Assembly: GCF_004342665.1 (NCBI RefSeq)
Contig: NZ_SMBY01000007.1
Span: forward strand, 124,001 to 188,000
DNA length: 64,000 nt
Reading direction: 5' to 3'
Source: Samsonia erythrinae
GTDB lineage: Bacteria > Pseudomonadota > Gammaproteobacteria > Enterobacterales > Enterobacteriaceae
Both the position numbers and the translations under genes were made by a program. Below the pieces are notes generated by a model that was not told where the DNA came from, made no database searches, and saw nothing but the letters and a program-made list of their open reading frames with translations. The stretch's first letter is position 1; each line of letters begins with the position of its first letter. Below are positions 10,201-19,429 of this stretch, in pieces.

Positions 10201-10902
10201 CTACAAGGTGCGGCATAAACACCAGACCTGAACGGCCGCCGCCCCCTGAGCCAGCAGTAGCCTGCTGATTTCGGCGGCGGTGCTGCCCGTTGTGACCACG
10301 TCATCCAGTAATGCCACCTGTTGTCCGGAGAGCGATAAATCACAGGAGAATGCGCCGCGTAAATTCCTGCGCCGCGCGCTGGCGCTGAGCGTTTGTTGCA
10401 ACGGCGTGCGGCGGGTGCGCTGCAAGGCGCGGGCGTCGTAGGCGCAATTCAGCCAGTGAGCCAGAGGACGGGCAAGCAGCTCGGTCTGATTGAAGCCGCG
10501 TCGCCAGTGGCGGTGTCGGTGGAGAGGAACGGTGAACAGGCGGTCGGGGCGCAATAGCGGGGGCTGGCCGGCGAGTTTGCGCTCGCGGTAAGCCGCCAGC
10601 CAGCGTAATAACACTTGTCTTGCCAGAATTACCGCCAACTCGGTGTGACCGTGAAATTTAAAGCGTTTCAACAAGGTACTGAAAGGCGGGGTGTAACCGC
10701 TGACGAAGATCATGGATTGCCAGGGCGGCGGATGTTGCAGGCAGCGCCCGCAGGGGCGCAGAGGGTCACTGGCGGGCAAACCGCAGCGCGGGCAGCAGGT
10801 GGGCTGCGGTGGTAAATGACGCTGGCAAGATGAGCAGATGCCGTGTCGGCTATGATGAAGCGGCAATAAGCATAGCCAGCAGTGGGCGGCGATGGTTAAC
10901 AT
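10201..10902 (-). CDS. gntX: ComF/GntX-family phosphoribosyltransferase-like protein
   Basis: The 233-residue protein has an N-terminal zinc-finger-like region with four CxxC-type cysteine pairs (CWLC, CSSC, CPRC, CGRC) in the first 55 residues. A C-terminal phosphoribosyltransferase fold carries the PRPP-type loop [13 protein letters not shown]. Family members (ComF, GntX, YhgH) are tied to DNA uptake or use of DNA as a nutrient; the exact reaction is not established. Its location between nfuA and a divergent bioH is the standard enterobacterial one. Confidence 0.93.
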   Translation of the reverse strand: MLTIAAHCWLCLLPLHHSRHGICSSCQRHLPPQPTCCPRCGLPASDPLRPCGRCLQHPPPWQSMIFVSGYTPPFSTLLKRFKFHGHTELAVILARQVLLRWLAAYRERKLAGQPPLLRPDRLFTVPLHRHRHWRRGFNQTELLARPLAHWLNCAYDARALQRTRRTPLQQTLSASARRRNLRGAFSCDLSLSGQQVALLDDVVTTGSTAAEISRLLLAQGAAAVQVWCLCRTL

Positions 10903-10996
10903 AGGCTTTCCTTAACAATAGCGTGTCCTTAAATGGAAGGGCTCTGAACAGGATGTGTTCCCTGAAATCACCGATCCCTGAGAAGGAAGATAACTG

Positions 10997-11764
10997 ATGG
11001 TGGCGTTGTATTGGCAGCGTGAAGGCGCAGGAATGACGGATCTTGTGTTGCTGCACGGGTGGGGATTGAATGCGCAGGTCTGGCAAAACATTTCAGTGCG
11101 GCTCGCCCCGCATTTTCGCCTGCACCGGGTCGATCTCCCCGGCTATGGCAGAAGTCAGGGATTTGGCGCGCTGTCGCTGTGCGAGATGGCCGACATTGTG
11201 CTGGCGCAGGCGCCGGAACGCGCCATCTGGTTGGGGTGGTCGTTGGGAGGGTTAGTGACCAGCCAGATTGCCTTGAACGCGCCGCAGCGCGTCGAGAAGC
11301 TGATTACCGTGGCGTCCTCGCCGTGTTTTTGCGCGCAGGGCGACTGGCCGGGCATCAGGCCGGATGTTTTACAGGGATTTCAGCAGCAGCTCAGCGAAGA
11401 TTTTCAGCGCACGGTTGAGCGTTTTCTGGCGCTGCAAACGCTGGGCACCGAGAGCGCGCGACAGGATGCGCGACAGTTAAAAAGCGTGGTGCTGGAACAG
11501 CCGATGCCGTCGGTTGAGGTACTAAACGGTGGGTTGGCGATTCTGCGCGAAGCGGATTTACGCCAGCCGATGGCCGCATTGTCTGTTCCCTTTTTGCGGA
11601 TATATGGCGCACTGGATGGGCTGGTGCCGCGTAAGGTGGCCGGACTGTTGGATCAGCGATGGCCGAACTCATCCTCGGTGGTGATACCAAAGGCGGCGCA
11701 TGCGCCGTTTATCTCGCATCCTGAGGCGTTTGCCGCACAGGTGTTCGACTTTTGCCGTTCGTAA
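10997..11764 (+). CDS. bioH: Pimeloyl-ACP methyl ester carboxylesterase
   Basis: The 255-residue alpha/beta hydrolase removes the methyl group from pimeloyl-ACP methyl ester, ending the BioC/BioH route to the biotin precursor. The nucleophile elbow GWSLGG contains the catalytic serine, aspartate is in YGALDGLVP and histidine in [11 protein letters not shown]. The oxyanion segment [12 protein letters not shown] is near the N terminus. ATG 10997 follows AGAAGGAAGA. It is transcribed away from gntX across a 94-base shared promoter region. Confidence 0.96.
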   Translation: MVALYWQREGAGMTDLVLLHGWGLNAQVWQNISVRLAPHFRLHRVDLPGYGRSQGFGALSLCEMADIVLAQAPERAIWLGWSLGGLVTSQIALNAPQRVEKLITVASSPCFCAQGDWPGIRPDVLQGFQQQLSEDFQRTVERFLALQTLGTESARQDARQLKSVVLEQPMPSVEVLNGGLAILREADLRQPMAALSVPFLRIYGALDGLVPRKVAGLLDQRWPNSSSVVIPKAAHAPFISHPEAFAAQVFDFCRS

Positions 11765-11922
11765 TCTGTCATACCGGTCGGATACGCCGTACTATTGTTA
11801 TATAATGTTATTCCTGTAATAAGACATCGTCTGCCGTCATGCAAGCTTCGGTCGCGCCGGACAGCGGCCCGCGCAGAACGTTCGCGACGGCCTGTCGTCA
11901 GACAAAGGAGATGAGTAGCGTG

Positions 11923-12636
11923 ATGAAATTGGATGGCGATAGCGTATTGCCGCTCTATAGACAGCTGGAAAAAACCATTAAATCAGCCATTTTGAATGGC
12001 GAGTTTAAACCGGGACAGAAGATCCCGACCGAGCTGGAGCTAAGCCGGAATTACCAGGTCAGCCGCATTACGGTGCGAAAGGCGCTGGAAGCGCTGACGC
12101 GCGATAATCTGTTGACGCGCATTTCCGGTAAGGGAACCTTTGTTTCCGCCGAAAAATTTCAACGCGATATGTCCGGTATCGTCAGTTTCTCCGAGCTGTG
12201 TCGCTCTCAGGGACGTAAGCCCGGCGCCAGAACGATAAAATCCGTTATCGAGATGCCCACGCCGGAGGTGCGTGACGCACTGGCGTTGGCTGAAGAAGAG
12301 CGGGTGATTGTGCTGGAACGTATTCGATACGCTGATGATATTCCGGTTTCGCTGGAAATTTCCCGCTTTCCTATTGCGTTTGATTTTCTGCTGACGGAAG
12401 ACCTGAATCAGCAATCGCTCTATCAGGTATTGAAGGAAAAATACGGTATCTATTTCACGCGCTCGGCCAAGATCATCGAACTGGTGTATGCCAGTTACGA
12501 TGTCGCGCACTATCTGGCCGTGCCGACCGGGTATCCGCTGATCTCGATCGCCAGCCGGATCGTCGATAATCACGGCAAGACGTCTTGTTCTTCTACCCAA
12601 TTGATTGTCGGGGATAAAATTCGCTTTTTCGTTTGA
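11923..12636 (+). CDS. fraR: GntR/HutC-family regulator of the fructose-asparagine locus
   Basis: The 237-residue protein has an N-terminal GntR winged helix (about 1-70, with YQVSRITVRKALEAL) and a C-terminal UTRA ligand-binding domain (about 90-235). From memory it resembles FraR of Salmonella, which controls fructose-asparagine use, more than FrlR. ATG 11923 is 12 bases after the ribosome-binding site AAAGGAG; GTG 11920 is an equal alternative. The octamer AATGTTAT occurs upstream of this gene (11804-11811) and upstream of fraB (12816-12823), possibly part of a shared operator. The gene precedes fraB by 257 bases. Confidence 0.82.
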   Translation: MKLDGDSVLPLYRQLEKTIKSAILNGEFKPGQKIPTELELSRNYQVSRITVRKALEALTRDNLLTRISGKGTFVSAEKFQRDMSGIVSFSELCRSQGRKPGARTIKSVIEMPTPEVRDALALAEEERVIVLERIRYADDIPVSLEISRFPIAFDFLLTEDLNQQSLYQVLKEKYGIYFTRSAKIIELVYASYDVAHYLAVPTGYPLISIASRIVDNHGKTSCSSTQLIVGDKIRFFV

Positions 12637-12823
12637 TCCTCCTGCCTCTCTTTTCACCTGCTCCCCGCCTTTTGTGGCTATGACCGCCGGACGCTGACGA
12701 TGTGTCTTGCGGATCACAAATTCTTGTCTCTCCACTCTCCCCGTATCGATAAAAAGTGATCCCTTCCATAGTTTTTTGCTATGTCAGCGAAGATCAATTG
12801 AGTTAAATGTATTGCAATGTTAT

Positions 12824-12836
12824 ACGTAATTAACGT
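12824..12836. promoter_or_regulatory. Candidate FraR operator
   Basis: ACGT-AATTA-ACGT is a short inverted repeat within the AT-rich 257-base gap between fraR and fraB, 57 bases before the fraB start. GntR-family proteins bind palindromes of this size. The link to FraR is inferred from position. Confidence 0.35.
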
Positions 12837-12893
12837 GTCATTTAGTTACATTTAAGTCGCCGATTATCCGGGCATACGCTAATGAGGGACATC

Positions 12894-13868
12894 ATGAATA
12901 TTAAAGAGATTGTAGGCAGCATCATGACCGACAAGGCTGACGTCGGGGGAATTAAGCACGTGTATTACGCGGCCTGCGGCGGATCTTATGCCGCTTTTTA
13001 TCCGGTCAAAAGTTTTCTGGAGACGGAGAGCAAAGCGATTTCCGTTGCGCTGTACAACAGCAGTGAATTTGTCAACAACCCGCCGGCGGCATTAGGTGAA
13101 AACGCGGTGCTGGTGGTCGCTTCTCACAAAGGGAACACCCCGGAAACCATCAGGGCGGCGGAACTGGCGCAGAGCCGAGGCGTTCCGGTCATCGGCTTAA
13201 CCTGGCTAACGGATTCGCCTCTGGTGAAGTTCTGCGATTATGTCGTGACTTACAGCTTTGGTGACGGTAAGGACATTGCCGAAGAAAAAACGATGCAGGC
13301 GTTGTTCACCGGGGTGGAAATTCTTCACCAGACGGAAGGCTATGCGCATTACGCGGCGTTTCAGGATGGGGTGTCGAAAATCGATAAAATTGTCAAAGAT
13401 GCCTGTGTGCATGTCGAAAAACGGGCGCAGGATTTTGCGCGCGAGTACCAAAACGATCCGGTCATTTACACGATGGGCAGCGGGGCGAGTTACGGTTCTG
13501 CCTATCTGCAAAGCATTTGTATTTTCATGGAAATGCAGTGGATTCATTCCGCCTGTATCCACAGCGGGGAGTTTTTCCATGGTCCCTTTGAGATTACGGA
13601 CGCGAATACGCCTTTCTTTATCCAAATCGCCGAAGGGAAAACGCGGGCGCTGGATGAGCGTGCGTTAACCTTTATTAAGAAATACGGTAAACGCGTTGAG
13701 GTTATCGATGCGAAAGAACTCGGTATTTCTACCATTGATGCATCGGTCGTCGACTATTTTAACCACTCTTTGTTTAATAACGTTTACCCTGTCTATAATC
13801 GCGCGCTGGCGGATATTCGCCAACATCCGCTAACGACAAGACGTTATATGTGGAAAGTGAGCTATTAA
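12894..13868 (+). CDS. fraB: 6-phosphofructose-aspartate deglycase (SIS domain)
   Basis: The 324-residue protein is a double SIS-domain deglycase. FraB cleaves 6-phosphofructose-aspartate to glucose 6-phosphate and aspartate in Salmonella; FrlB does the same for fructoselysine 6-phosphate. Features seen: CGGSYAAFYP near residue 27, ASHKGNTPET (first sugar-phosphate loop), GSGASYGSAYLQ (second SIS) and SGEFFHGPFE, with the family-typical glutamate and histidine. The C terminus TTRRYMWKVSY matches my memory of FraB rather than FrlB. ATG 12894 has GAGGG at proper spacing; the upstream in-frame ATG 12882 does not. Confidence 0.85.
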   Translation: MNIKEIVGSIMTDKADVGGIKHVYYAACGGSYAAFYPVKSFLETESKAISVALYNSSEFVNNPPAALGENAVLVVASHKGNTPETIRAAELAQSRGVPVIGLTWLTDSPLVKFCDYVVTYSFGDGKDIAEEKTMQALFTGVEILHQTEGYAHYAAFQDGVSKIDKIVKDACVHVEKRAQDFAREYQNDPVIYTMGSGASYGSAYLQSICIFMEMQWIHSACIHSGEFFHGPFEITDANTPFFIQIAEGKTRALDERALTFIKKYGKRVEVIDAKELGISTIDASVVDYFNHSLFNNVYPVYNRALADIRQHPLTTRRYMWKVSY

Positions 13869-14053
13869 TTATTTATACCTGTCATTCTTCAAACGGTGTG
13901 TGCGTTAGTTTTGTGACTCGAATTTTCAGAGTATATCTATAAGTAAATTGTAGTATCGGCAGGGACGCTGATTTATCAATAATATCTTCTGTTATCGTTC
14001 TGGTGAAATAGAAAGGTCATCGTTTATTTTAAATAACATGGCAGGAATAATAA

Positions 14054-14908
14054 ATGAAATACAAAGTTATTGGTATTGGCGATAACGTGGTTGATAAATA
14101 TATGCATACCGGGTTGATGTATCCGGGGGGAAATGCATTGAATTTTTCCGTTTATACGCACGGCCTGGGAATGGAAAGCGCATTCATGGGCGTATTCGGT
14201 GACGATGACGCCGCTCACCACGTACAGGATGCGCTGCGCCAGATTGGCGTGGATACATCTCACTGCCGTCATTATCACGGAGAGAATGGCTACGCGTGCA
14301 TTAATCTGGTCGATGGTGAGCGAACCTTCGTTACAAGCAATAAGGGCGGGGCATTGCGGGAGAACCCGCTGGTGCTGGCGCCGGACGATCTGCGATACAT
14401 TGCTGGTTTTGATTGGGTGCATAGCAGTCTGAACAGCTATCTGGAAAGCCAGTTGGCCACGCTCAAGACGCTGGGTATTCCGCTGTCATTCGATTTTTCC
14501 GTGCGTGGTACCGAAAGCTATTTCAGACAGGTCTGTCCTTTTGTTGATTTTGGCTTTGTTTCATGCAGTCATTTATCGGAAGAAGAAACGAAAAATAAAT
14601 TAACCGCGCTGTATGAATATGGCTGTAAAAACGTGATTGCCACACGAGGGCATGATGGCGTTTTTTACTATGATGGCGAAATATCGCTTTTTTATCATCC
14701 TGACTACATTAAACCCGTCGATACATTAGGCGCAGGAGACGCTTTTCTTTCCGGTTTTTTAATGTCCTGGTTACTCTCATCCGACAGTCATAATGCACAT
14801 TTGAATAAGTCGTCACGAATTATGACGGCGATGGAAGCGGGAAATAAACTGGCCGGAAAAACGCTGCAATATTATGGCGCGTTTGGATATGGAAAACCAT
14901 TCTGTTAG
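14054..14908 (+). CDS. fraD: PfkB-family sugar kinase, fructose-aspartate kinase type
   Basis: The 284-residue kinase belongs to the PfkB/ribokinase family. The N-terminal PGGNALNFSVY segment and the C-terminal signature DTLGAGDAFLSGFL, with the catalytic aspartate, are intact. In the fra pathway FraD phosphorylates fructose-aspartate on carbon 6 before FraB cleaves it; FrlD is the fructoselysine counterpart. It lies 185 bases after fraB and 79 bases before the transporter, in the Salmonella order B-D-A. ATG 14054 has AGGA seven bases upstream. The 3' part of the gene is AT-richer than its neighbours, a hint of transfer. Confidence 0.83.
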   Translation: MKYKVIGIGDNVVDKYMHTGLMYPGGNALNFSVYTHGLGMESAFMGVFGDDDAAHHVQDALRQIGVDTSHCRHYHGENGYACINLVDGERTFVTSNKGGALRENPLVLAPDDLRYIAGFDWVHSSLNSYLESQLATLKTLGIPLSFDFSVRGTESYFRQVCPFVDFGFVSCSHLSEEETKNKLTALYEYGCKNVIATRGHDGVFYYDGEISLFYHPDYIKPVDTLGAGDAFLSGFLMSWLLSSDSHNAHLNKSSRIMTAMEAGNKLAGKTLQYYGAFGYGKPFC

Positions 14909-14987
14909 TCCAATGAATGGTTGTTCAAATGCAATAACACATCAGGGATTCATTATAACATTATTAAAATAACAGTTGGGGTGAGAT

Positions 14988-16304
14988 ATGTTTTGGACAG
15001 AATTATGTTTCATAATATTAGCTCTGATGTATGGCGCCAGAATCGGCGGCGTTTTTTTGGGAATGATCGGCGGTCTGGGCGTCGGCGTTCTTATTTTTCT
15101 CTTTGGCTTATCACCTTCTTCCCCGCCCGTGGATGTGATGCTGATTATTCTTGCCGTGGTGCTGGCGGCATCTTCACTTCAGGCCGCCGGCGGATTGGAC
15201 TTTCTGGTGTCCGTCGCCGAACGTTTACTCAGACGGCACCCGAAATACATTACGATCGTAGCGCCTTTTGTCTCTTATCTGTTTACGTTTATGTCCGGCA
15301 CCGGACATGTCGTGTATAGCCTGCTGCCGGTGATTTCCGAAGTGGCGCGTGATTCAGGCATTCGTCCCGAACGGCCCCTGTCGATTTCGGTGATTGCGTC
15401 TCAGCAGGCTATCACCGCCTGTCCGATTTCCGCGGCGATGGCGGCCATGATTGGTTTTATGATGCCGCTGGATATCGGCATCTCCTCCATTATGCTGGTT
15501 TGTGTTCCCGCCACGCTGATTGGCGTCGCAGCGGGGGCGTTATCGGCGTTTTCCATGGGGAAAGAGCTGGCCGACGATCCCGAGTATCAGCGTCGTGTGC
15601 AAGAAGGGCTGATCCGGGGAGAAGAACAGAGAAAAGCGCGTACCGCAGCGGACTGGCGCGTAAAGCTGTCTGTCCTGCTCTTTTTGCTCGGTTCTATCGT
15701 GATTGTGCTGCTTGGCGTATTTCCTTCTCTGCGTCCGCTGGTTGAAACGGCGAAGGGCATTCAGCCGCTGTCGATGTCTTATACGATCCAGATCACCATG
15801 CTCTCCTTTGCGTGCCTGATTGTGCTGTTATGCCGTCCGCCCATTGAGCGGATTCTGGGGGGAACGGTATTTAAAGCCGGCGCACTGGCGATTGTCTGCG
15901 CGTTTGGTCTGGCCTGGATGAGCGATACGTTTGTCAGCGGACACCTGCCGTTCATCAAAGCGGGCGTGCAGTCCATCCTACAGGAGCATATCTGGCTGAT
16001 TGCCGTGATGATGTTTTTTGTTTCGGCGATGGTCAGCAGTCAGGCCGCAACCACCATGATCCTGCTCCCGCTAGGCATCGCCCTTGGCCTTCCCGCTTAT
16101 GCGCTGATTGGCGCCTGGCCCGCGGTCAACGGGTATTTCTTTATTCCTGTCGCCGGTCAGTGTCTGGCGGCGCTGGCATTTGATACCACAGGGACGACGC
16201 GCATCGGCAAGTATGTGCTTAATCATAGCTTTATGCGCCCCGGGCTGGTGAGCGTGGTGGTGTCGGTAATCGTCGGCCTGATGATTGCGAAGGTTGTGCT
16301 GTAG
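14988..16304 (+). CDS. fraA: Dcu-family transporter of the fra locus
   Basis: The 438-residue membrane protein has many hydrophobic helices throughout and belongs to the DcuA/DcuB C4-dicarboxylate carrier family. In Salmonella FraA, a Dcu-type carrier in this genomic position, takes up fructose-aspartate formed in the periplasm. Family-like stretches include SGTGHVVYSLLPVI and SSQAATTMILLPLGIALGLP. The substrate assignment rests on gene order; aspartate or another C4-dicarboxylate is the alternative. ATG 14988 follows TTGGGGTGAG. A strong hairpin terminator follows the stop codon. Confidence 0.82.
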   Translation: MFWTELCFIILALMYGARIGGVFLGMIGGLGVGVLIFLFGLSPSSPPVDVMLIILAVVLAASSLQAAGGLDFLVSVAERLLRRHPKYITIVAPFVSYLFTFMSGTGHVVYSLLPVISEVARDSGIRPERPLSISVIASQQAITACPISAAMAAMIGFMMPLDIGISSIMLVCVPATLIGVAAGALSAFSMGKELADDPEYQRRVQEGLIRGEEQRKARTAADWRVKLSVLLFLLGSIVIVLLGVFPSLRPLVETAKGIQPLSMSYTIQITMLSFACLIVLLCRPPIERILGGTVFKAGALAIVCAFGLAWMSDTFVSGHLPFIKAGVQSILQEHIWLIAVMMFFVSAMVSSQAATTMILLPLGIALGLPAYALIGAWPAVNGYFFIPVAGQCLAALAFDTTGTTRIGKYVLNHSFMRPGLVSVVVSVIVGLMIAKVVL

Positions 16305-16346
16305 CTGACTGGCGGGTTTTTTCTGGCCCTGGGTTATCCGGTGCGG

Positions 16347-16370
16347 GCGGCGGCATGAAGCCGCCGCTTT
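16347..16370 (+). terminator. Rho-independent terminator of the fra operon
   Basis: GCGGCGGC-ATGAA-GCCGCCGC forms an eight-base-pair GC stem followed by TTTAA, 42 bases after the fraA stop codon. It separates the fra genes from the phosphatase unit. Confidence 0.7.
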
Positions 16371-16421
16371 AACAAAGGACAAGGCGCCGGAAAGAGGGGG
16401 GGATGAAATGATTCATGGCGA

Positions 16422-16439
16422 AATTCATCAAACTGTAAA
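16422..16439 (+). promoter_or_regulatory. Possible PhoB box upstream of the phosphatase operon
   Basis: AATTCAT-CAAA-CTGTAAA resembles the Pho box pattern CTGTCAT-AWAW-CTGTMAY, with the second repeat better than the first. A TTATGT -10-like element lies about 14 bases downstream (16454-16459). The match is partial, so PhoB control is only a suggestion. Confidence 0.3.
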
Positions 16440-16490
16440 AAAAGGTAACTACGTTATGTGCTACTAAACTCCGCAACCAAGGACATAACA

Positions 16491-18236
16491 ATGAAAGCTC
16501 GCTGGTTACTGCCCCTATTGATTTCTGCCGCATTGCCGGGAATGGTGCAAGCTCAGGCCATTTATCCCATTGATCGCGCCACCATGCTGGCCGGCGGGAA
16601 ATTCGATTTTAAAGTCGAGTTTGATGAAGTGCTCAAGCCGGAAGATATCCGCATTCTGATCAACGGTAAGGATTACCAGCAGGTATTGGGTAAAACCGCT
16701 TCGTTTGTTGAGCGAGAAGACGGCGGTAACGCCTCCACGGTCTGGCTGCGGGATGTCAACCTGCCGGAAGCGGGCAAGTATGTGGTAGAAGCGGAAGCCA
16801 AAGGCAAAAAAACGCAGGTGAACTGGGAGGTTTATCAGGCTTCCGGCACGCGTAAAGCGAAAAACGTGATTCTGTTCATCGGCGATGGCCTGTCCGTTGC
16901 GCACCGCACGGGCGCGCGCATCCTGTCTCAAGGGGTGACGGAAGGGAAAGCGGACGGTCGTCTGGCGATTGACGACCTGCAATATATGGCGTTTGCCGGT
17001 ACCTCCAGTACCGATTCCATCGCGGCCGACAGCGCCAACACCATGAGCGCCTATATGACAGGCCATAAGTCCGGCGTCAATGCGCTGGGCGTGTACGTCA
17101 GCCGTAGCAAAAATTCACTGGACCACCCGAAGCAGGAAACGCTGGGTGAGCTGCTGACCCGTTCCACCAAGATGTCTGTCGGCGTCGTCAGCGACGCGGA
17201 ACTTGAGGACGCCACGCCGGCGGCGGTGGTTTCCCATACGCGCCGTCGCGCGGATAAAGCCGAAATCGTCGAGATGTTCTACAACGTGCAGCCTACCGTG
17301 ATGCTGGGCGGCGGTTCTGCCTATTTCCTGCCGAAGAGCACGCCGGGTTCGAAGCGTAAGGATGACACCAACTACGTTGAGAAATTCCAGCAGGCCGGTT
17401 ACTCGCTGGTTACCGATGCGGATTCGCTGAAGAAAAATGCCGCGCAAGCCACCAAACTGCTGGGGTTGTTCCACACCGGTAATATGGACGGCGTGATGGA
17501 TCGTCGTTTCCTGAAAAACGATGTCACTAAAAAATTCCCCAACCAGCCTGACCTGACGGATATGACGCAGGCCGCGCTGGATGTGCTGTCTAAAAACAAA
17601 GACGGCTTCTTCCTGATGGTGGAATCCGCGCTGATCGACAAAGCGTCTCATCCGTTGGATTGGGAGCGCGCCTTCACCAACACCATCATGCTGGATCAGT
17701 CTGTCGCCATCGCGAAGAAATTTGCCGAGAAAAATCCCGATACGCTGATCATCGTCACCGGCGACCATACACACGGCCTGTCTATCATCGGTACGGTGGA
17801 TGACAGCAAGCCGGGCACCGAGATGCGTGAGAAGGTCGGCGTCTATGAAGACGCGGGCTACCCGAACTATCAGGATGCGAATAAAGACGGCTATCCGGAT
17901 GATTTAAATGTCTCCAAACGTCTGGCCGTGTTCTTCAACAACTACCCGGATTATTACGAAACCTTCCGTCCGAAGCTGGATGGTCAGTTCGTTCCTGCCA
18001 TCAAGAACGAAAAAGATGAATACGTCGCCAACAAAGCCTTCGAGAAAGTGCCCGGCGCCGTCTTCCGCGAAGGTATTTTGCCACGCTCTTCCGATACGGG
18101 CGTTCATGCCGTTGACGATATGGTGATTCAGGCCAGCGGCCCCGGTGCCGAGCGTATCCGCGGCTACATGGAAAATACCGACCTGTTCCGGGTGATTGTG
18201 GACGCTTTAGCGGTTAAACCGCAGGACAACAAGTAA
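16491..18236 (+). CDS. Exported alkaline phosphatase with N-terminal accessory domain
   Basis: The 581-residue precursor has a signal peptide (MKARWLLPLLISAALPGMVQA) and acts in the periplasm on phosphate monoesters. An N-terminal beta-rich domain of about 100 residues precedes the catalytic domain, an addition that E. coli PhoA lacks. Metal and catalytic residues are visible in order: aspartate in ILFIGDG, nucleophile serine in AADSANTMSAYMTG, ligands in VESALIDKASH, VTGDHTHG and histidine in GVHAVDDM. These are the two-zinc, one-magnesium site of the family. ATG 16491 has AAGGA at seven bases. Only 12 bases separate it from the next gene, so it likely heads a four-gene operon with a metal-related ABC system. 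Confidence 0.9.
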   Translation: MKARWLLPLLISAALPGMVQAQAIYPIDRATMLAGGKFDFKVEFDEVLKPEDIRILINGKDYQQVLGKTASFVEREDGGNASTVWLRDVNLPEAGKYVVEAEAKGKKTQVNWEVYQASGTRKAKNVILFIGDGLSVAHRTGARILSQGVTEGKADGRLAIDDLQYMAFAGTSSTDSIAADSANTMSAYMTGHKSGVNALGVYVSRSKNSLDHPKQETLGELLTRSTKMSVGVVSDAELEDATPAAVVSHTRRRADKAEIVEMFYNVQPTVMLGGGSAYFLPKSTPGSKRKDDTNYVEKFQQAGYSLVTDADSLKKNAAQATKLLGLFHTGNMDGVMDRRFLKNDVTKKFPNQPDLTDMTQAALDVLSKNKDGFFLMVESALIDKASHPLDWERAFTNTIMLDQSVAIAKKFAEKNPDTLIIVTGDHTHGLSIIGTVDDSKPGTEMREKVGVYEDAGYPNYQDANKDGYPDDLNVSKRLAVFFNNYPDYYETFRPKLDGQFVPAIKNEKDEYVANKAFEKVPGAVFREGILPRSSDTGVHAVDDMVIQASGPGAERIRGYMENTDLFRVIVDALAVKPQDNK

Positions 18237-18248
18237 TTCTACGACGTG

Positions 18249-18728
18249 ATGAATACTGTGAAATGCAACAAAGCGGGGGCGATCCCGCTTTTATACTGCT
18301 GGTCGCGTGCGTTACTGGCACTCTTCCTCCTTGTCGCGATCCCCTCGGTTAAGGCTGCTCCGCCTGAGCTCTCCTTCGATAAGCTTTACGCCTCCTACGG
18401 CGTGTTGGGGTTGACGTTTTCCGACGATGTTAAAACGCTCTCCGGTAAACGGGTAAAAATGCGCGGTTTTATGGCGCCGCCGCTTAAGGCTGAATCACAA
18501 TTCTTTGTGTTAACCAAAATGCCGATGGCGCTGTGCCCTTTCTGCTCGTCCGATGCGGACTGGCCGGAAGATATCGTCGTCGTGTACCTCGCCAAACGTC
18601 AGACTTTCGTGCAGAACAACACCATGATTGAAGTTGAAGGCGTACTGGAGCACGGATCGTGGACCGATCCCGAAACGGGGTTTGTCAGCCTGCTGCGGCT
18701 GCGTGAGGCCACGTTCGATACTTTTTAG
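18249..18728 (+). CDS. Small exported CPFC-motif protein of an ABC unit
   Basis: The 159-residue protein has an N-terminal signal or anchor segment (hydrophobic about residues 17-36, ending SVKAA). A compact domain follows, with MRGFMAPPLK and the striking ALCPFCSSDADWPEDIVVVYL motif. This pattern recalls DUF3299-like proteins that accompany His-rich FtsX-type permeases, for example in the zinc-starvation operon PA4063-PA4066 of Pseudomonas aeruginosa; that comparison is from memory. The CxxC pair could bind metal or be redox active. Start ATG 18249 or GTG 18246. It sits 12 bases after the phosphatase and eight before the ATPase. Confidence 0.75.
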   Translation: MNTVKCNKAGAIPLLYCWSRALLALFLLVAIPSVKAAPPELSFDKLYASYGVLGLTFSDDVKTLSGKRVKMRGFMAPPLKAESQFFVLTKMPMALCPFCSSDADWPEDIVVVYLAKRQTFVQNNTMIEVEGVLEHGSWTDPETGFVSLLRLREATFDTF

Positions 18729-18736
18729 GAGCACCG

Positions 18737-19429
18737 ATGGCAGAGCTATTGATTCAAAACCTGAATGTCACCTTTCCCGATACGCCTCATGCGGTGCTGG
18801 ATATCCCCTCTTTGTCGATTGCTTCCGGCGCGCTGGTGGCGGTGATGGGGCCCTCCGGCTCTGGTAAAACCACGCTGGTGAATGCGATCACCGGGATGGA
18901 TCACAGCGGAACTGGCCGTGTTCAGTGGGAAAATCAGGATATCTGGCAGTTAAAGGAGGCGGATCGCGACCGCTGGCGGGCGCGGCACATCGGGCTGGTG
19001 ATGCAGGATTTCCACCTGTTCCCCGGCCTGAATGCAATAGAAAACGTCTTATTGCCCGCACATTTTCACCACTGGCGGATACCGGCGTCGCTCAGACAGC
19101 GGGCGGCGGACTTGCTGGCACAGGTGGGGCTGGATACCGCGAATCGTCCGATTGAAGTGCTATCGCGCGGCGAGAAGCAGCGGGTTGCCGTCGCGCGAGC
19201 CTTGCTCGGCGAACCGGATATTATCGTCGCCGATGAACCTACGGCCAGTCTGGATGCGCAAAGCGGCGAGCAAATCGCCGATCTGCTGGTGACGCTGGCG
19301 CGTGACCGCCACGCGACGCTGGTGGCGATCACACACGACGCCCGTCTGGCATCGCAACTGTCGCGCTGTATTCAACTGGAAAAAGGACGCCTCGTGGCGG
19401 ACTCGTGGTATCAGGAGGATCGGACATGA
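18737..19429 (+). CDS. ABC transporter ATPase, MacB/LolD-like
   Basis: The 230-residue ATPase carries all catalytic motifs: Walker A GPSGSGKTT near residue 37, the signature LSRGEKQRVAVARALL, Walker B IIVADEPTASLD and the switch histidine in AITHDARLA. It belongs to the MacB/LolD/FtsE group that drives FtsX-type permeases in mechanotransmission rather than classic import. ATG 18737 follows AGGAG. The stop codon overlaps the permease start (ATGA), indicating translational coupling. The substrate is unknown; zinc or a zinc-linked process is inferred from the neighbours. Confidence 0.88.
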   Translation: MAELLIQNLNVTFPDTPHAVLDIPSLSIASGALVAVMGPSGSGKTTLVNAITGMDHSGTGRVQWENQDIWQLKEADRDRWRARHIGLVMQDFHLFPGLNAIENVLLPAHFHHWRIPASLRQRAADLLAQVGLDTANRPIEVLSRGEKQRVAVARALLGEPDIIVADEPTASLDAQSGEQIADLLVTLARDRHATLVAITHDARLASQLSRCIQLEKGRLVADSWYQEDRT

